Origin: Bradyrhizobium amphicarpaeae
GTDB taxonomy: Bacteria > Pseudomonadota > Alphaproteobacteria > Rhizobiales > Xanthobacteraceae
Direction: 5' to 3'
DNA: 64,000 nt
Assembly (NCBI RefSeq): GCF_002266435.3
Contig: NZ_CP029426.2
Span: 3,688,001 to 3,752,000 of the forward strand
Position numbers and translations under genes: made by a program. The notes beneath the pieces were generated by a model. It was not told the origin of the DNA. It made no database searches and saw only the letters and a list, made by a program, of their open reading frames with translations. This document shows, in pieces, positions 42,716 to 51,602 of this stretch (within the stretch, counting starts at the first letter, position 1; each line of letters starts with the position of its first letter).

Positions 42716-43414
42716 TTACTTCTTGCTGGCGGCGTAGCGCGCCTTGGTCTCGGCGTTCATGGGATAGAGGCCCGGCAGCACGGCGCCGTTGTTCACCTCG
42801 TTGACGATCCAGGCTTCCATGCGCTCCTGCTCGACGCCCTCGTTGAGCACGTGGTCGAGCATCGCCTGCGGGATCAGCACGCAGCCGTCCTGGTCGGCGA
42901 CCACGATGTCGTTCGGAAACACGGCAACCCCGCCGCAGCCGATCGGCTCGCCCCAGCCGACGAAGGTCAGGCCGGCCACGGAAGGCGGCGCCGCATAGCC
43001 GTCGCACCACACCGGCAAATTGGTGCCGAGCACGCCCTCGACGTCACGCACGACGCCGTCGGTGACGAGCGCGGTGACACCGCGTTTCATCATGCGGGCG
43101 CAGAGGATGTCGCCGAAGATGCCGGCATCGGTGATCCCCATGGCATCGACCACGGCAATGCAGCCCTCCGGCATCGCCTCGATCGCGGTGCGGGTCGAGA
43201 TCGGCGACGACCAGGATTCCGGCGTCGCCAGATCCTCGCGCGCCGGCACGAACCGCAGCGTGAAGGCCGGCCCCACCAGACGCGGCAGGCCCGGGCGCAG
43301 CGGCCGCGCGCCCCGCATCCACACATTGCGCAGGCCCTTCTTGAGCAGGACCGTGGTGATGGTGGCGGTGGTGATGCCGGCGAGGATCTTGCGGGCTTCG
43401 GGGGACAGCGACAT
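42716..43414 (-). CDS. RraA-like protein (HMG/CHA aldolase or RraA family)
   Basis: From the ATG at 43414 the product has 232 aa and the RraA/aldolase fold: AIEAMPEGCIAVVDAMGITD, AGIFGDILCARMMKRGVTALV, TDGVVRDVEGV (Arg-Asp pair of the active site) and FPNDIVVADQDGCVLIPQAM. Members with the GxxxD/RD motif are often divalent-metal aldolases of oxaloacetate or 4-hydroxy-4-methyl-2-oxoglutarate, while E. coli RraA inhibits RNase E. The neighbouring cupin gene favours a catabolic role. The frame is open to 43540 without start support. Confidence 0.85.
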   Translation of the reverse strand: MSLSPEARKILAGITTATITTVLLKKGLRNVWMRGARPLRPGLPRLVGPAFTLRFVPAREDLATPESWSSPISTRTAIEAMPEGCIAVVDAMGITDAGIFGDILCARMMKRGVTALVTDGVVRDVEGVLGTNLPVWCDGYAAPPSVAGLTFVGWGEPIGCGGVAVFPNDIVVADQDGCVLIPQAMLDHVLNEGVEQERMEAWIVNEVNNGAVLPGLYPMNAETKARYAASKK

Positions 43415-43661
43415 GGACGACAACGAGCTCCGAGGTGCGGGAAACAACGCGCGCATCTTGCGAGCCGCAGCCCTTGCGTCAAGGGCCAAGGGGCTAACAA
43501 TTACGCAGGGCCGCTGGGCCGTTATGCGACGCGATAACAAGGCTTTATCGCGCCCCCCTGGATTAATTTATTGGACTTGCGGGCGCATTTACGCGAAGCA
43601 GGGGCAGGCGGAACTCAAGATCGAGCCCGCACATTTTCTCAAGGCCCAACTTCGACAGCTC

Positions 43662-44393
43662 ATGGCCGCGACGCTCCCCCCGCCCCGCCTTCTGCCCAGT
43701 GGCGACAGCGCCGTCACGGTCGAGTTCAGCCGCACCATCGACGACGATGCCAACCAGCGCGTACTGGCGCTGGACAAGGCGCTTGCAGCAAGCCCCATCG
43801 AGGGCATCACCGAGACCGTGCCGACCTATCGCTCGCTGCTGGTGCATTACGATCCCGGCAAGATCGGTTTCGATGCGCTTGGCGAGAAACTGCTGCCGAT
43901 CGCCATTCAGCCGCCGCCGCCGGTGACCAAGGCGCGCCGCTGGCGCATTCCAGTCGCTTATGGCGGCGAACATGGCATCGACCTCGAGGATGTCGCCAGG
44001 GCGCTCAACACCACGCCGGACGACATCGTCGCCCGACATGCGGGCGGCGACTACAAGGTTGCCATGATCGGCTTCACGCCGGGATGGTCCTATCTCAGCG
44101 GCCTCGACAAATCCCTGCACATGTCGCGCCGGCAGTCGCCGCGTCTGCTGACGCCCGCCGGCACGATCTCGATCGGCGGCGTCCAGGCCGGGATCCAGTG
44201 CCTGGCCGCCCCGAGCGGCTGGCATCTGCTCGGCCGCACGCCTGTGCGAACCTATCAGCTCCACCGGAATCCCACCTTCCTCACCGAACCCGGTGATCGC
44301 GTGACGTTTTTCGCCATCGACCACAAGGCGTTCGAGGAGCTGGACCGCGCCGCCGAAGCCGGCGAGATCATCGCCGAGCAGGTGCTCGCATGA
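43662..44393 (+). CDS. pxpB: 5-oxoprolinase subunit B (KipI-like)
   Basis: The 243-aa protein starts at the ATG at 43662; longer open frame upstream overlaps the divergent gene and is not protein-like. Family marks are LLPSGDSAVTVEFSRTIDDD, RRWRIPVAYGGEHGIDLEDV, and GFTPGWSYLSGLDKSLHMSR. With PxpC and PxpA it hydrolyses 5-oxoproline to glutamate at the expense of ATP. Its stop overlaps the pxpC start (ATGA). Confidence 0.93.
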   Translation: MAATLPPPRLLPSGDSAVTVEFSRTIDDDANQRVLALDKALAASPIEGITETVPTYRSLLVHYDPGKIGFDALGEKLLPIAIQPPPPVTKARRWRIPVAYGGEHGIDLEDVARALNTTPDDIVARHAGGDYKVAMIGFTPGWSYLSGLDKSLHMSRRQSPRLLTPAGTISIGGVQAGIQCLAAPSGWHLLGRTPVRTYQLHRNPTFLTEPGDRVTFFAIDHKAFEELDRAAEAGEIIAEQVLA

Positions 44394-45427
44394 GCCGGCT
44401 CGTCGTCGCCGGCATCGGCCCGGCAAGCTCAGTCCAGGACGGCGGACGCCACGGCGCGCAGCGCTACGGCCTGACGGTCAGCGGCGCCATGGATCGGCTG
44501 TCGCTCGCAGCTGCGAATGCGCTGGTCGGCAACGAGCCGTTCGCAGCCGCTGTCGAGATCGGTCCGTTCGGTGCCGCCTTCACCGCCCGCGATGGCGCGG
44601 TGCGCGTGGCAATATCAGGTGCGCCGCGCAATGCGGACGTCGCTGGAAATCCGGTCGCGATGGACACATCGTTGACGCTGAAGGACGGCGAGACGCTGAC
44701 GCTGGGCTTTGCCCGCGGCGGCGCGTTCACCTATCTCGCGATCGAAGGCGCCATCAAGGGCGAGGCGGTGTTCGGCAGCCTTGCAGTGAATGCCCGCGCC
44801 GGCCTCGGCAGCCCCTACCCGCGCCCGCTCCAGGCCGGTGACGAATTTTCCGTCGATGCCGCCAGCGGCGCGGGCGAATTGCGCATCGAGCTGCCAAAGC
44901 CCCCGAGCGGTCCGATCCGCGTCGTGCTGGGTCCGCAGGATGACGAGTTCGACGACGCCAACAAGGCGCTGTTCCTGGACAGCGAGTGGAAGATCTCGGC
45001 GACCTCCGACCGCATGGGCTACCGGCTCGAGGGCCCCGCCATCAAGCATCTGCACGGCCACAACATCGTCTCCGACGGCACCGTCAACGGCAGCATCCAG
45101 GTGCCCGGCAACGGCGCGCCGATCGCGTTGATGATGGACCGCGGCACCTCCGGCGGCTACCCGAAGATCGCAACCGTGATCACCGCCGATGTCGGTCGCC
45201 TGGCCCAGACCTCGGCGGGAACCGCGTTCCGCTTCAGGGCGGTCGGCATGGCCGAGGCGCAGGACGAGGCGCGCAAGTTCGCGCAACTGATCCGCAACCT
45301 GCCCGATCGGCTGCGTTCGGCCGACAGCGTCGCGCTCAACATCGAGGCGCTCAGCGATGCCAACGTCGCGGGCTATGCGGTGAGCGCCGTGGATGCCGGG
45401 ACCTGGCAGGTGACGGCGGAGCCATAA
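44390..45427 (+). CDS. pxpC: 5-oxoprolinase subunit C (KipA-like)
   Basis: The 345-aa protein belongs to the biotin-dependent carboxyltransferase-like KipA family: [20 protein letters not shown] at the N-terminus, then [19 protein letters not shown], and [20 protein letters not shown] with [20 protein letters not shown] near the active site. It acts with PxpB in the ATP-dependent ring-opening of 5-oxoproline. It is translationally coupled to pxpB and followed by pxpA after 32 bases. Confidence 0.94.
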   Translation: MSRLVVAGIGPASSVQDGGRHGAQRYGLTVSGAMDRLSLAAANALVGNEPFAAAVEIGPFGAAFTARDGAVRVAISGAPRNADVAGNPVAMDTSLTLKDGETLTLGFARGGAFTYLAIEGAIKGEAVFGSLAVNARAGLGSPYPRPLQAGDEFSVDAASGAGELRIELPKPPSGPIRVVLGPQDDEFDDANKALFLDSEWKISATSDRMGYRLEGPAIKHLHGHNIVSDGTVNGSIQVPGNGAPIALMMDRGTSGGYPKIATVITADVGRLAQTSAGTAFRFRAVGMAEAQDEARKFAQLIRNLPDRLRSADSVALNIEALSDANVAGYAVSAVDAGTWQVTAEP

Positions 45428-45459
45428 ACGACACGACGACCAGAGGCGGAGAGCAACCC

Positions 45460-46230
45460 ATGAAGACGATCGATCTCAATTGCGACCTCGGCGAAGGTTT
45501 TGGCGCGTGGGAGATGGGCAACGACGCCGCCATGATCGAGCTCGCCAGTTCGGTCAACGTCGCCTGCGGTTTTCATGCCGGCGACCCTGATATCATGCGC
45601 CGGACGGTGGAACTGGCGAAGGTGCGCGGCGTCTCGGTCGGCGCCCATCCCGGATATCGCGACCTGCACGGCTTCGGCCGTCATCCGATCGCCGGCCTGA
45701 AGGCCTCCGAGATCGAGAACCTCGTCGCCTACCAGATCGGCGCGCTGCAGGCGATCGCGACCGCGGCCGGCCACAAGGTCACGCATGTGAAGGCGCATGG
45801 CGCACTCTCCAATGTCGCCTGCGAGGACGACATGACGGCGAAAGCGATCGCCGCCGGCATAAGGGCGGTCGACCCCGGCCTGATCTTCGTCGTGCTCGCC
45901 AATTCGAAGCTGGTGAAGGCCGGCGAGGACGCCAATCTGCCGATGGTGCACGAGGTGTTCGCCGACCGCGCCTATGAGGACGACGGCAACCTCGTCTCGC
46001 GCAAGAAGCCCGGCGCGGTGCTGCATGATGCCAAGGCGATCGCCGACCGCGTGGTGCGCATGGTGCAGGACGGCGCGGTTGTCTCGGTGACGGGCAAGGT
46101 GATCAAGATGCGGACGGATACGGTGTGCATCCACGGTGACACGCATGGCGCGGTCGAGATCGCGCGGACGCTCCGTCAGGCGCTGAAGGATGCGGGGATC
46201 GAAGTGGCGCCGTTCAAGCGCGGCGCGTGA
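45460..46230 (+). CDS. pxpA: 5-oxoprolinase subunit A (YcsF/LamB family)
   Basis: The 256-aa protein begins [20 protein letters not shown], the LamB/YcsF signature, and has [36 protein letters not shown] and [13 protein letters not shown]. It is the third subunit of the ATP-dependent 5-oxoprolinase, working in the cytoplasm. The ATG at 45460 follows a GGAGAG site. A nested palindromic repeat follows the operon. Confidence 0.95.
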   Translation: MKTIDLNCDLGEGFGAWEMGNDAAMIELASSVNVACGFHAGDPDIMRRTVELAKVRGVSVGAHPGYRDLHGFGRHPIAGLKASEIENLVAYQIGALQAIATAAGHKVTHVKAHGALSNVACEDDMTAKAIAAGIRAVDPGLIFVVLANSKLVKAGEDANLPMVHEVFADRAYEDDGNLVSRKKPGAVLHDAKAIADRVVRMVQDGAVVSVTGKVIKMRTDTVCIHGDTHGAVEIARTLRQALKDAGIEVAPFKRGA

Positions 46231-46245
46231 CAAACCCTCGGCGCC

Positions 46246-46334
46246 GTAAGGTGGGCAAAGGCGCATAGCGCCGTGCCCACGATCTCTGCATGATTGAGAC
46301 AGGCGGTGGGCACGCTTCGCGTTGCCCACCCTAC
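46246..46334. repeat. nested palindromic repeat (GTGGGC...GCCCAC type)
   Basis: The element begins GTAAGGTGGGCAAAGGCGC and ends GCGTTGCCCACCCTAC, so its ends are inverted. Two inner hairpins are present: GTGGGCA...TGCCCAC (46251-46280) and GTGGGCACGC...GCGTTGCCCAC. Elements of this look are common and dispersed in Bradyrhizobium genomes, from memory. Confidence 0.65.
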
Positions 46335-46350
46335 GAGACCGAGCAAGATC

Positions 46351-46503
46351 TTAGAACGGGTGCACCGACAGCGTGCCGAACACGATGGCCGCGATGACCG
46401 CAAAGGCGCTGTAGAGTCCGACGTGGTGCATGCTCGCCGCGGTCCGACGCGAGAGCGAGCGCGCATAAAAGTGCAGCCTGGCTTCCGCCGATAGTTCGCG
46501 CAT
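46351..46503 (-). CDS. 50-residue single-span membrane protein
   Basis: The ATG at 46503 has GGAG about 8 bases upstream. The product, MRELSAEARLHFYARSLSRR then TAASMHHVGLYSAFAVIAAI and VFGTLSVHPF, has a basic N-terminal helix followed by one membrane span, so it should sit in the inner membrane with its N-terminus inside. It is too short for most gene finders. I recall similar Bradyrhizobium peptides, but no function. Confidence 0.65.
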   Translation of the reverse strand: MRELSAEARLHFYARSLSRRTAASMHHVGLYSAFAVIAAIVFGTLSVHPF

Positions 46504-46705
46504 GGTCGATCTCCAACGCCCCATTTGCGGGATTATGAGGGATCAACCAGGGCGGGAGGCAAGATGCCGGAGGAAATAGCAATGCGCCTGCTCCGAAGTG
46601 GCCGCCTCGCAGCGGTAAATTCTCTCCAGACAGAGGTTCCGAGAATCTTATTCGTTCAAATCCGAGGCAGTTGGAACCTGCGGATGACGGTCGAGTGACG
46701 GCAGC

Positions 46706-48325
46706 TTAGTACACATCCGCCTGGAAGCGCCCGGTCTTCTTCAGCTCGGCGACGAAGCTGACGGCTTCATCGGTCGAACGCGCGCCGAACTGGGCGACGA
46801 TGTCGACCAGCGCACGCTCGACGTCCTTGGCCATGCGCTTGGCATCACCGCAGATGTAGAGATGCGCGCCCTCGGCGAGCCAGGTCCACAATTCGCGGCC
46901 GACCTCGCGCATGCGGTCCTGCACGTAGAACTTCTTCTCGCCGTCGCGCGACCACGCCAGCGACAACCGGGTCAACTGGCCCGATGTCTTCATCGCATTG
47001 AGCTCTTCCTGGTAGAAGAAATCGCAATCGCTGCGCTGATGGCCGAAGAACAGCCAGTTCTTGCCCGGCGCGCCGGTGGCCTTGCGATCGAGCAGGAAGG
47101 CGCGGAACGGCGCGATACCGGTGCCGGGACCGATCATGATCACAGGCGTCTTCGGGTCCTGCGGCAGGCCGAAACCGTGCGCCTTCTGCACATACACCTT
47201 GAGCTTGTCGCCTTCGTTGATGCGCTCGCCGAGGAAGGTCGAGGCGACGCCGATCCGCTTGCGCTTGCCGACGACGTAACGCACGGAATCCACCGTCAGC
47301 GACAGCTTTCCGGGCGTCGCATTGTGCGAGGACGAGATCGAATAGAGCCGCGGCTGCAGCGGCTCCAGCGCCTCGACGAAGGCCTCCGGATGCGGGCGCG
47401 TGCCGGAAAACTTCTGCAGCGCGGCCATCACGTCGAGCGTGGCGGCATCGCCGTCGGGATCCTCGCCCTGCGCCAGCGCCCGCGCCTTCTCGCGCTGCGC
47501 GCCGCCGGTGATGAAGGAGATCAGTTCGAACAGCGTGTCGGGTGCCGGCGACAGCGAGACGTCGTCGATCAGCACCTCGCGCAGGGTCTTGCCGTTCACC
47601 TTGGTCGTATGCGATGCGCCGAGCAGCGCGATGATCTGGTCGACGAGCCCGACCTCGTTGCGCGCGAACACGCCGAAGCTGTCGCCGACGACGTAGTCGA
47701 GCTTGCTCTCGGAAAGATCGAACTCGACGTGATAGGTTTCCTTCTCGGACTTGCCCTTGTTGAGCAGACGGCGCGACAGGAAAGTCGCGGTCACGGGATT
47801 GTCGCGCGAGCGGCCCGGCTCTGCGATCGTCACGGTCACCGCTGGCGCGGTCACCGCGTTCGTCTTGTCAGCCGCCTTGTCAGCCGCCTTGGCCCCCGGG
47901 GCCTTGTCCAGCTCCTCGTACAGCGACTTCAGCATCCGCGCGGTTTCCTTGCCGCCGGGAACGCAGAGATTGAGCCGGGCTTCGCTGCGGGTGGCGATCG
48001 CTTCCGAATAGTCGTGGCAATTGTAGCCGCACTGGCCGCAATCCTGCTGCGCCATCGCCGCCATCATCTTGCGGCGCACCGGGCGCCCCTCGGCGAGCTT
48101 CATCCGGTCGGCGATCGGCATGGTCTGGTCGTGCCACGGCGCTTCGCCGTCGTCGCCGTCACCGGCTTGCATGACGGCGGGGCCCTGCTCGGCCGACAAC
48201 GGCGTTGCCACGTCAGGCGACAGCAGCCCGGCAAAGAAGCCGTTCAGCCAGGAGCGCTGCGCATCGGAGAACGGTGCGCTGGCGGGAATGATATCGAGCT
48301 TCGGCGGCGGGGTGATCTGGTTCAT
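46706..48325 (-). CDS. CysJ-like NADPH/FAD reductase with an N-terminal Fe-S motif, partner of nirA
   Basis: The 539-aa protein has a C-terminal CysJ/CPR-type reductase: FAD motif RLYSISSSHN, NADPH motif IGPGTGIAPFRAF, YICGDAKRMAKDVERAL, and terminal Tyr. Instead of flavodoxin, the N-terminal third has Cys96, 99, 103 and 121 (DCGQCGYNCHDYSEAI, then LNLCVPGG), resembling the [4Fe-4S] domain of RnfB-like proteins. Electrons would thus go NADPH to FAD to Fe-S. Its ATG overlaps the nirA stop (ATGA), so it most likely supplies electrons to the NirA product. Confidence 0.85.
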   Translation of the reverse strand: MNQITPPPKLDIIPASAPFSDAQRSWLNGFFAGLLSPDVATPLSAEQGPAVMQAGDGDDGEAPWHDQTMPIADRMKLAEGRPVRRKMMAAMAQQDCGQCGYNCHDYSEAIATRSEARLNLCVPGGKETARMLKSLYEELDKAPGAKAADKAADKTNAVTAPAVTVTIAEPGRSRDNPVTATFLSRRLLNKGKSEKETYHVEFDLSESKLDYVVGDSFGVFARNEVGLVDQIIALLGASHTTKVNGKTLREVLIDDVSLSPAPDTLFELISFITGGAQREKARALAQGEDPDGDAATLDVMAALQKFSGTRPHPEAFVEALEPLQPRLYSISSSHNATPGKLSLTVDSVRYVVGKRKRIGVASTFLGERINEGDKLKVYVQKAHGFGLPQDPKTPVIMIGPGTGIAPFRAFLLDRKATGAPGKNWLFFGHQRSDCDFFYQEELNAMKTSGQLTRLSLAWSRDGEKKFYVQDRMREVGRELWTWLAEGAHLYICGDAKRMAKDVERALVDIVAQFGARSTDEAVSFVAELKKTGRFQADVY

Positions 48326-50103
48326 GCGGACACCTCGGCATCAGCGAGCTTGCGCAGCGTCTCGCCGTCGTGGCGGCGCGCAAACGACAGGAAGGTTTCG
48401 TCAGGCGAGGTGCGATGGGCGATATAGGCCTTGAGCAGTCCTTCGACCGTCTTTGGTGCGTCCTCAGCCTTGAGGTCGTGGTAGACCTCCTGCCCGACAT
48501 CGGCGTCAGGACCGAACCCGCCGCCGGTGAAGAGGTGATAGCCCTCCACCGTGTCCTCGTCGTTGACCGGCACCCGCGCGCCGATCAGGCCGATATCGCT
48601 GATGTAGTGCTGTGCGCAGGAATGGTGGCAACCGGTGACGTGGATGTTGACCGGCTTGTCCATGGCGACGCGCGGCTCGCACCAGTCGGCGATCTCGGCC
48701 GCGCTGCGCTTGGTGTCGGACGCCGCGAAACGGCAGCCGGCATTGCCGGTGCAGGCAATCAGGCCGGCGCGGATGTGCGAGGCCTCGACCGCGAGCCCGA
48801 TCTGCTTGATGGCGGCAATGGCGAGTTCGACGTTGTCGTCGCGCACCCCAGATATCAGCAGGTTCTGCCAGACCGTCAGGCGGATCTCACCGTCGCCGAG
48901 GTCGCGCGAAACCTTGGCGAGGCCGCGCATCTGATCGCAGGTCAGCCTGCCGAGCGACAGCGACACGCCGATCCAGTTGAAGCCGTCCTGCTTCTGCTTG
49001 TGCACGCCGACATGCGCCATGCGGTCCGCCGCGGGCCGCGCGGCAAACGCCGCCTCCGGCACGCGCGTGAACGGCGTCTTCAGCCGCTCCTCAACCAGCT
49101 TCAGGAAGCCGTCATGGCCCATGGCATCGAGCACATATTTCAGCCGCGCCTTGTTGCGGTTGGTGCGGTCACCGTGGTCGATGAACACGCGCACGATGGC
49201 ATCGGCGACGGCGGTCGCCTGCTCCGGCTTCACGATGATGCCGGAATATTTCGCAAAGTCCTTGTGACCGGTGATGCCGCCGAGGCCGAGGCGGAACCAG
49301 ACCCCGGGCTCGACGCCGAACCCGTCCCGCACCTCATACGCCGTGAAGGCGATGTCGTTGGTCTCTTCCAGCACCGCGATCCTGCCGGCGCCGTCGAAGG
49401 CGACGTTGAATTTGCGCGGGAGGCCGTAGAGCGAGCGGTCGTTGAGGATGTGATAGTGCCATTCGCGCGCATAGGGCCGCGTGTCGATGATCTCCTGCGG
49501 ATCGATGCCGGCGGTCGGCGTTCCCGTGACGTTGCGGATGTTGTCGGCGCCGGAGCCGCGCGAGCACAGGCCGAGATCCTGGATGCCCTCGATCAGCTTC
49601 ACGGCATGCTTCGGCGGGATCTCGCGAAGCTGGAGATTGGCGCGCGTCGTGACGTGGCAATACGGCCCGCACGTTTCGTCGGCGAGATCGGCAAGGCCGG
49701 ACAGCTGCCAATGCTTCATGATGCCGTTCGGAATCCGCAAGCGGCTCATGTAGGAGTCCTGCGTCGGCGCGACGTAGAAGATGCCGTAATAGCGCCAGCG
49801 GAAATTGTCCGCCGGGCTCGGCGGCGTGTTGTCATGCGCCTGTTGACGCAGCCGCGGATAGGCATCGAACGGATGCTCGTCGCGCTTGATCTTCTCCTGG
49901 TCGGCGAGCTTCCTGCCGGACGCGATGACCTTGTCCTGCGCCTTGATGTGCACGGCATCGGGACCGACAGGCTCGGCGTTCGCCTTGCCGGCGCCGCCGC
50001 CGAGACCACGACCGACCCGGCTGATCTGCAGACCGGTCGTGAAACCTTCGAGATAGCGTTTCTGCTCGTCGGTAAAGTCGACTGAGAGCGTATCGATTTT
50101 CAT
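48322..50103 (-). CDS. nirA: siroheme nitrite/sulfite reductase, NirA type
   Basis: The 593-aa protein has two nitrite/sulfite reductase repeats. Siroheme-[4Fe-4S] ligands are Cys451 and 457 (CTGNAGCRFAASDTK) and Cys492 and 496 (HVTGCHHSCAQH). Ferredoxin-type repeat features include PYCHVTTRANLQLREIP and GSGADNIRNVTGTPTAGID. It should reduce nitrite to ammonium in the cytoplasm; sulfite is the alternative, but the nasT-nasS genes upstream favour nitrite. The ATG at 50103 is chosen since MKIDTLSVDFTDEQKRYLEG begins the conserved region. Confidence 0.9.
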   Translation of the reverse strand: MKIDTLSVDFTDEQKRYLEGFTTGLQISRVGRGLGGGAGKANAEPVGPDAVHIKAQDKVIASGRKLADQEKIKRDEHPFDAYPRLRQQAHDNTPPSPADNFRWRYYGIFYVAPTQDSYMSRLRIPNGIMKHWQLSGLADLADETCGPYCHVTTRANLQLREIPPKHAVKLIEGIQDLGLCSRGSGADNIRNVTGTPTAGIDPQEIIDTRPYAREWHYHILNDRSLYGLPRKFNVAFDGAGRIAVLEETNDIAFTAYEVRDGFGVEPGVWFRLGLGGITGHKDFAKYSGIIVKPEQATAVADAIVRVFIDHGDRTNRNKARLKYVLDAMGHDGFLKLVEERLKTPFTRVPEAAFAARPAADRMAHVGVHKQKQDGFNWIGVSLSLGRLTCDQMRGLAKVSRDLGDGEIRLTVWQNLLISGVRDDNVELAIAAIKQIGLAVEASHIRAGLIACTGNAGCRFAASDTKRSAAEIADWCEPRVAMDKPVNIHVTGCHHSCAQHYISDIGLIGARVPVNDEDTVEGYHLFTGGGFGPDADVGQEVYHDLKAEDAPKTVEGLLKAYIAHRTSPDETFLSFARRHDGETLRKLADAEVSA

Positions 50104-50275
50104 GGTCGGTAACGAAGCTCCTGCGGCCACCTGGGTGGATCGACGGAATGAGAAACGACCCGCGAGGAACTCAGCTGGCCCCAAAGCCTGCTTCGCTACC
50201 CGACGGTCCAATCAGCTTCGTTGCTGTGGGACATGGCTCAGCAGGCATCTGCGACAAGCTGGCCGCACTGCAACA
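50104..50275 (-). promoter_or_regulatory. nirA 5' leader, candidate NasT-responsive RNA
   Basis: If transcription starts about 12 bases past the sigma-54-like element, the nirA mRNA has a leader of roughly 160 bases. It contains several possible short stems, for example CAGCTT with AAGCTG around the loop region and GTCC with GGAC. ANTAR proteins such as NasT act on paired hexaloop hairpins before a terminator; I could not resolve such a pair or a terminator by eye, so this rests mainly on context. Confidence 0.35.
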
Positions 50276-50291
50276 TTCAAGTTGCGTGCCA
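50276..50291 (-). promoter_or_regulatory. sigma-54-like -24/-12 promoter upstream of nirA
   Basis: On the minus strand TGGCACGCAACTTGAA matches the TGGCACG-N4-TTGC consensus with a perfect -24 element and one mismatch (TTGA for TTGC) at -12. It lies about 175 bases upstream of nirA, as expected for RpoN/NtrC control of nitrogen assimilation. The imperfect -12 leaves doubt. Confidence 0.5.
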
Positions 50292-50395
50292 GCTTGGTAA
50301 AAATGGAAAATAACGCTATTTCAAATGATTAGGCGTCTTGCCGGGACAAACCCGGGCGGCGCGCTTTCACGAAATTCGGGCAGTCAGATCAACCT

Positions 50396-50420
50396 TTAGG
50401 CAATGGATTTTCTTGCCTAA
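50396..50420 (-). terminator. hairpin after nasS
   Basis: TTAGGCAA and TTGCCTAA form an 8-bp stem with a 9-base loop, about 20 bases past the nasS stop. No T run follows on the minus strand, so it may be an RNA end structure or an attenuator between nasS and nirA. Confidence 0.4.
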
Positions 50421-50438
50421 GGAACATGCGCACCCGAA

Positions 50439-51602
50439 TCAGGCCTTCCAGCGTCCGACCTCGAAGGCCTCCAGGTGGCTCCGGATGTTGTCAGGATCGA
50501 AGGTGGGGCCGGCGAATGCACCAAACGGAACGGGAGGCTGCTCCGGCGGCCGGCGGCCGAGGGCCGCGTCATAAAGGTCGGACCTGAACACCGCCATCGC
50601 CGTCTTGACGCCCTCCGGACTGAGCGCTGTCTGGCCCCAGCGCACCATCTGCGCATAGAGCCAGGCGGCCTGGACCGGATCGGGGCGCCCTGCTTCTTCG
50701 CGTCCAACCAGGAGGTAGCGACCGCTTTCGCGGATAGTGCCATCCGGGGAAATCTTCAGGCGTCCCGTCAGGGTGCGCTGGATGACTTCGGCATCGACGC
50801 CGATCCGCTCGGGCTGCGCCAGAATGCGCGCCGCCTCGGTCCGGTTGTCCGGATCCTCGATGAACGCGGCGGCATTCACTGCCGCGCGCACCAGCGCCGC
50901 AACCGTGTCGGGGTTCTTTTCGGCCCAGACCTGGCGAACCGCCAGCACCTTCTCCGCCGCGCGCACCAGAATGTCGGAGACGAAATGCAGGATGTGACCG
51001 ATGCCGAGATCGACCGCAATCGAATTCCAGGGCGCGCCGACGCAGAATGCATCGACATGGCCGCTCTTGAGACTGTCGACCATGTAGGGCGGCGGCAGCA
51101 CCACGAGGCGCACATCCTCGTCGGGATCGACGCCGCCTGCCGCCATCCAGAACCGCAATTGGTAATTGTGGGTCGAGAACGGGAAGGTCATGCCGAAGGT
51201 CAGCGGCTCGGCCCCTGCCTTACGGCGCTTGGCAACCACCTTCGCGAGCGCTTTCGCCGTCACCATCGGATCGAAACGGTCGCCGTCGATCTCCTCCATC
51301 AGCGCGGCATGGAGCGCCGGCGACACCGTGATCGCGTTGCCGTTGATGCCGAGATTGAAGGGCGCGGCGATCGGCACCTTGACGTGACCGAGCCCGAGCG
51401 AGGACGCGATCGCCACGGGCGCCAGCAGATGCGCGGCGTCGAACAGGCCGATATTGAGCTTGTCGCGGACGTTGGACCAGGAGACTTCGCGCACCAGCTC
51501 GACCTCGAGCCCTTCGGCGGCGGCAAATCCCTTGTCGACCGCGACGATCAGCGCGGCGGCATCGACCAGCGGGATGAACCCGATGCGGAGGGGGGGCGTC
51601 AT
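50439..51602 (-). CDS. nasS: nitrate/nitrite-sensing protein NasS
   Basis: The 387-aa protein has the NrtA/CmpA-like binding fold (RIGFIPLVDAAALIVAVDKG; FGMTFPFSTHNYQLRFWMAA; PPPYMVDSLKSGHVDAFCVG) but no signal peptide, so it stays in the cytoplasm. In NasS-NasT systems, NasS holds NasT inactive until nitrate or nitrite binds. Its ATG overlaps the nasT stop (ATGA). No nitrate-transport permease genes are adjacent, which supports a sensor role rather than a transport role. Confidence 0.9.
   Translation of the reverse strand: MTPPLRIGFIPLVDAAALIVAVDKGFAAAEGLEVELVREVSWSNVRDKLNIGLFDAAHLLAPVAIASSLGLGHVKVPIAAPFNLGINGNAITVSPALHAALMEEIDGDRFDPMVTAKALAKVVAKRRKAGAEPLTFGMTFPFSTHNYQLRFWMAAGGVDPDEDVRLVVLPPPYMVDSLKSGHVDAFCVGAPWNSIAVDLGIGHILHFVSDILVRAAEKVLAVRQVWAEKNPDTVAALVRAAVNAAAFIEDPDNRTEAARILAQPERIGVDAEVIQRTLTGRLKISPDGTIRESGRYLLVGREEAGRPDPVQAAWLYAQMVRWGQTALSPEGVKTAMAVFRSDLYDAALGRRPPEQPPVPFGAFAGPTFDPDNIRSHLEAFEVGRWKA

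Noticed and set aside
46650..46680. TTCAAATCC-like tRNA T-loop
   Set aside because: No acceptor stem, anticodon arm or D arm can be formed around it.
46862..50085. Two long plus-strand frames (521 and 571 codons) opposite the reductase and nirA genes
   Set aside because: Shadows of genes with intact cofactor motifs; no ribosome binding site and no domain.
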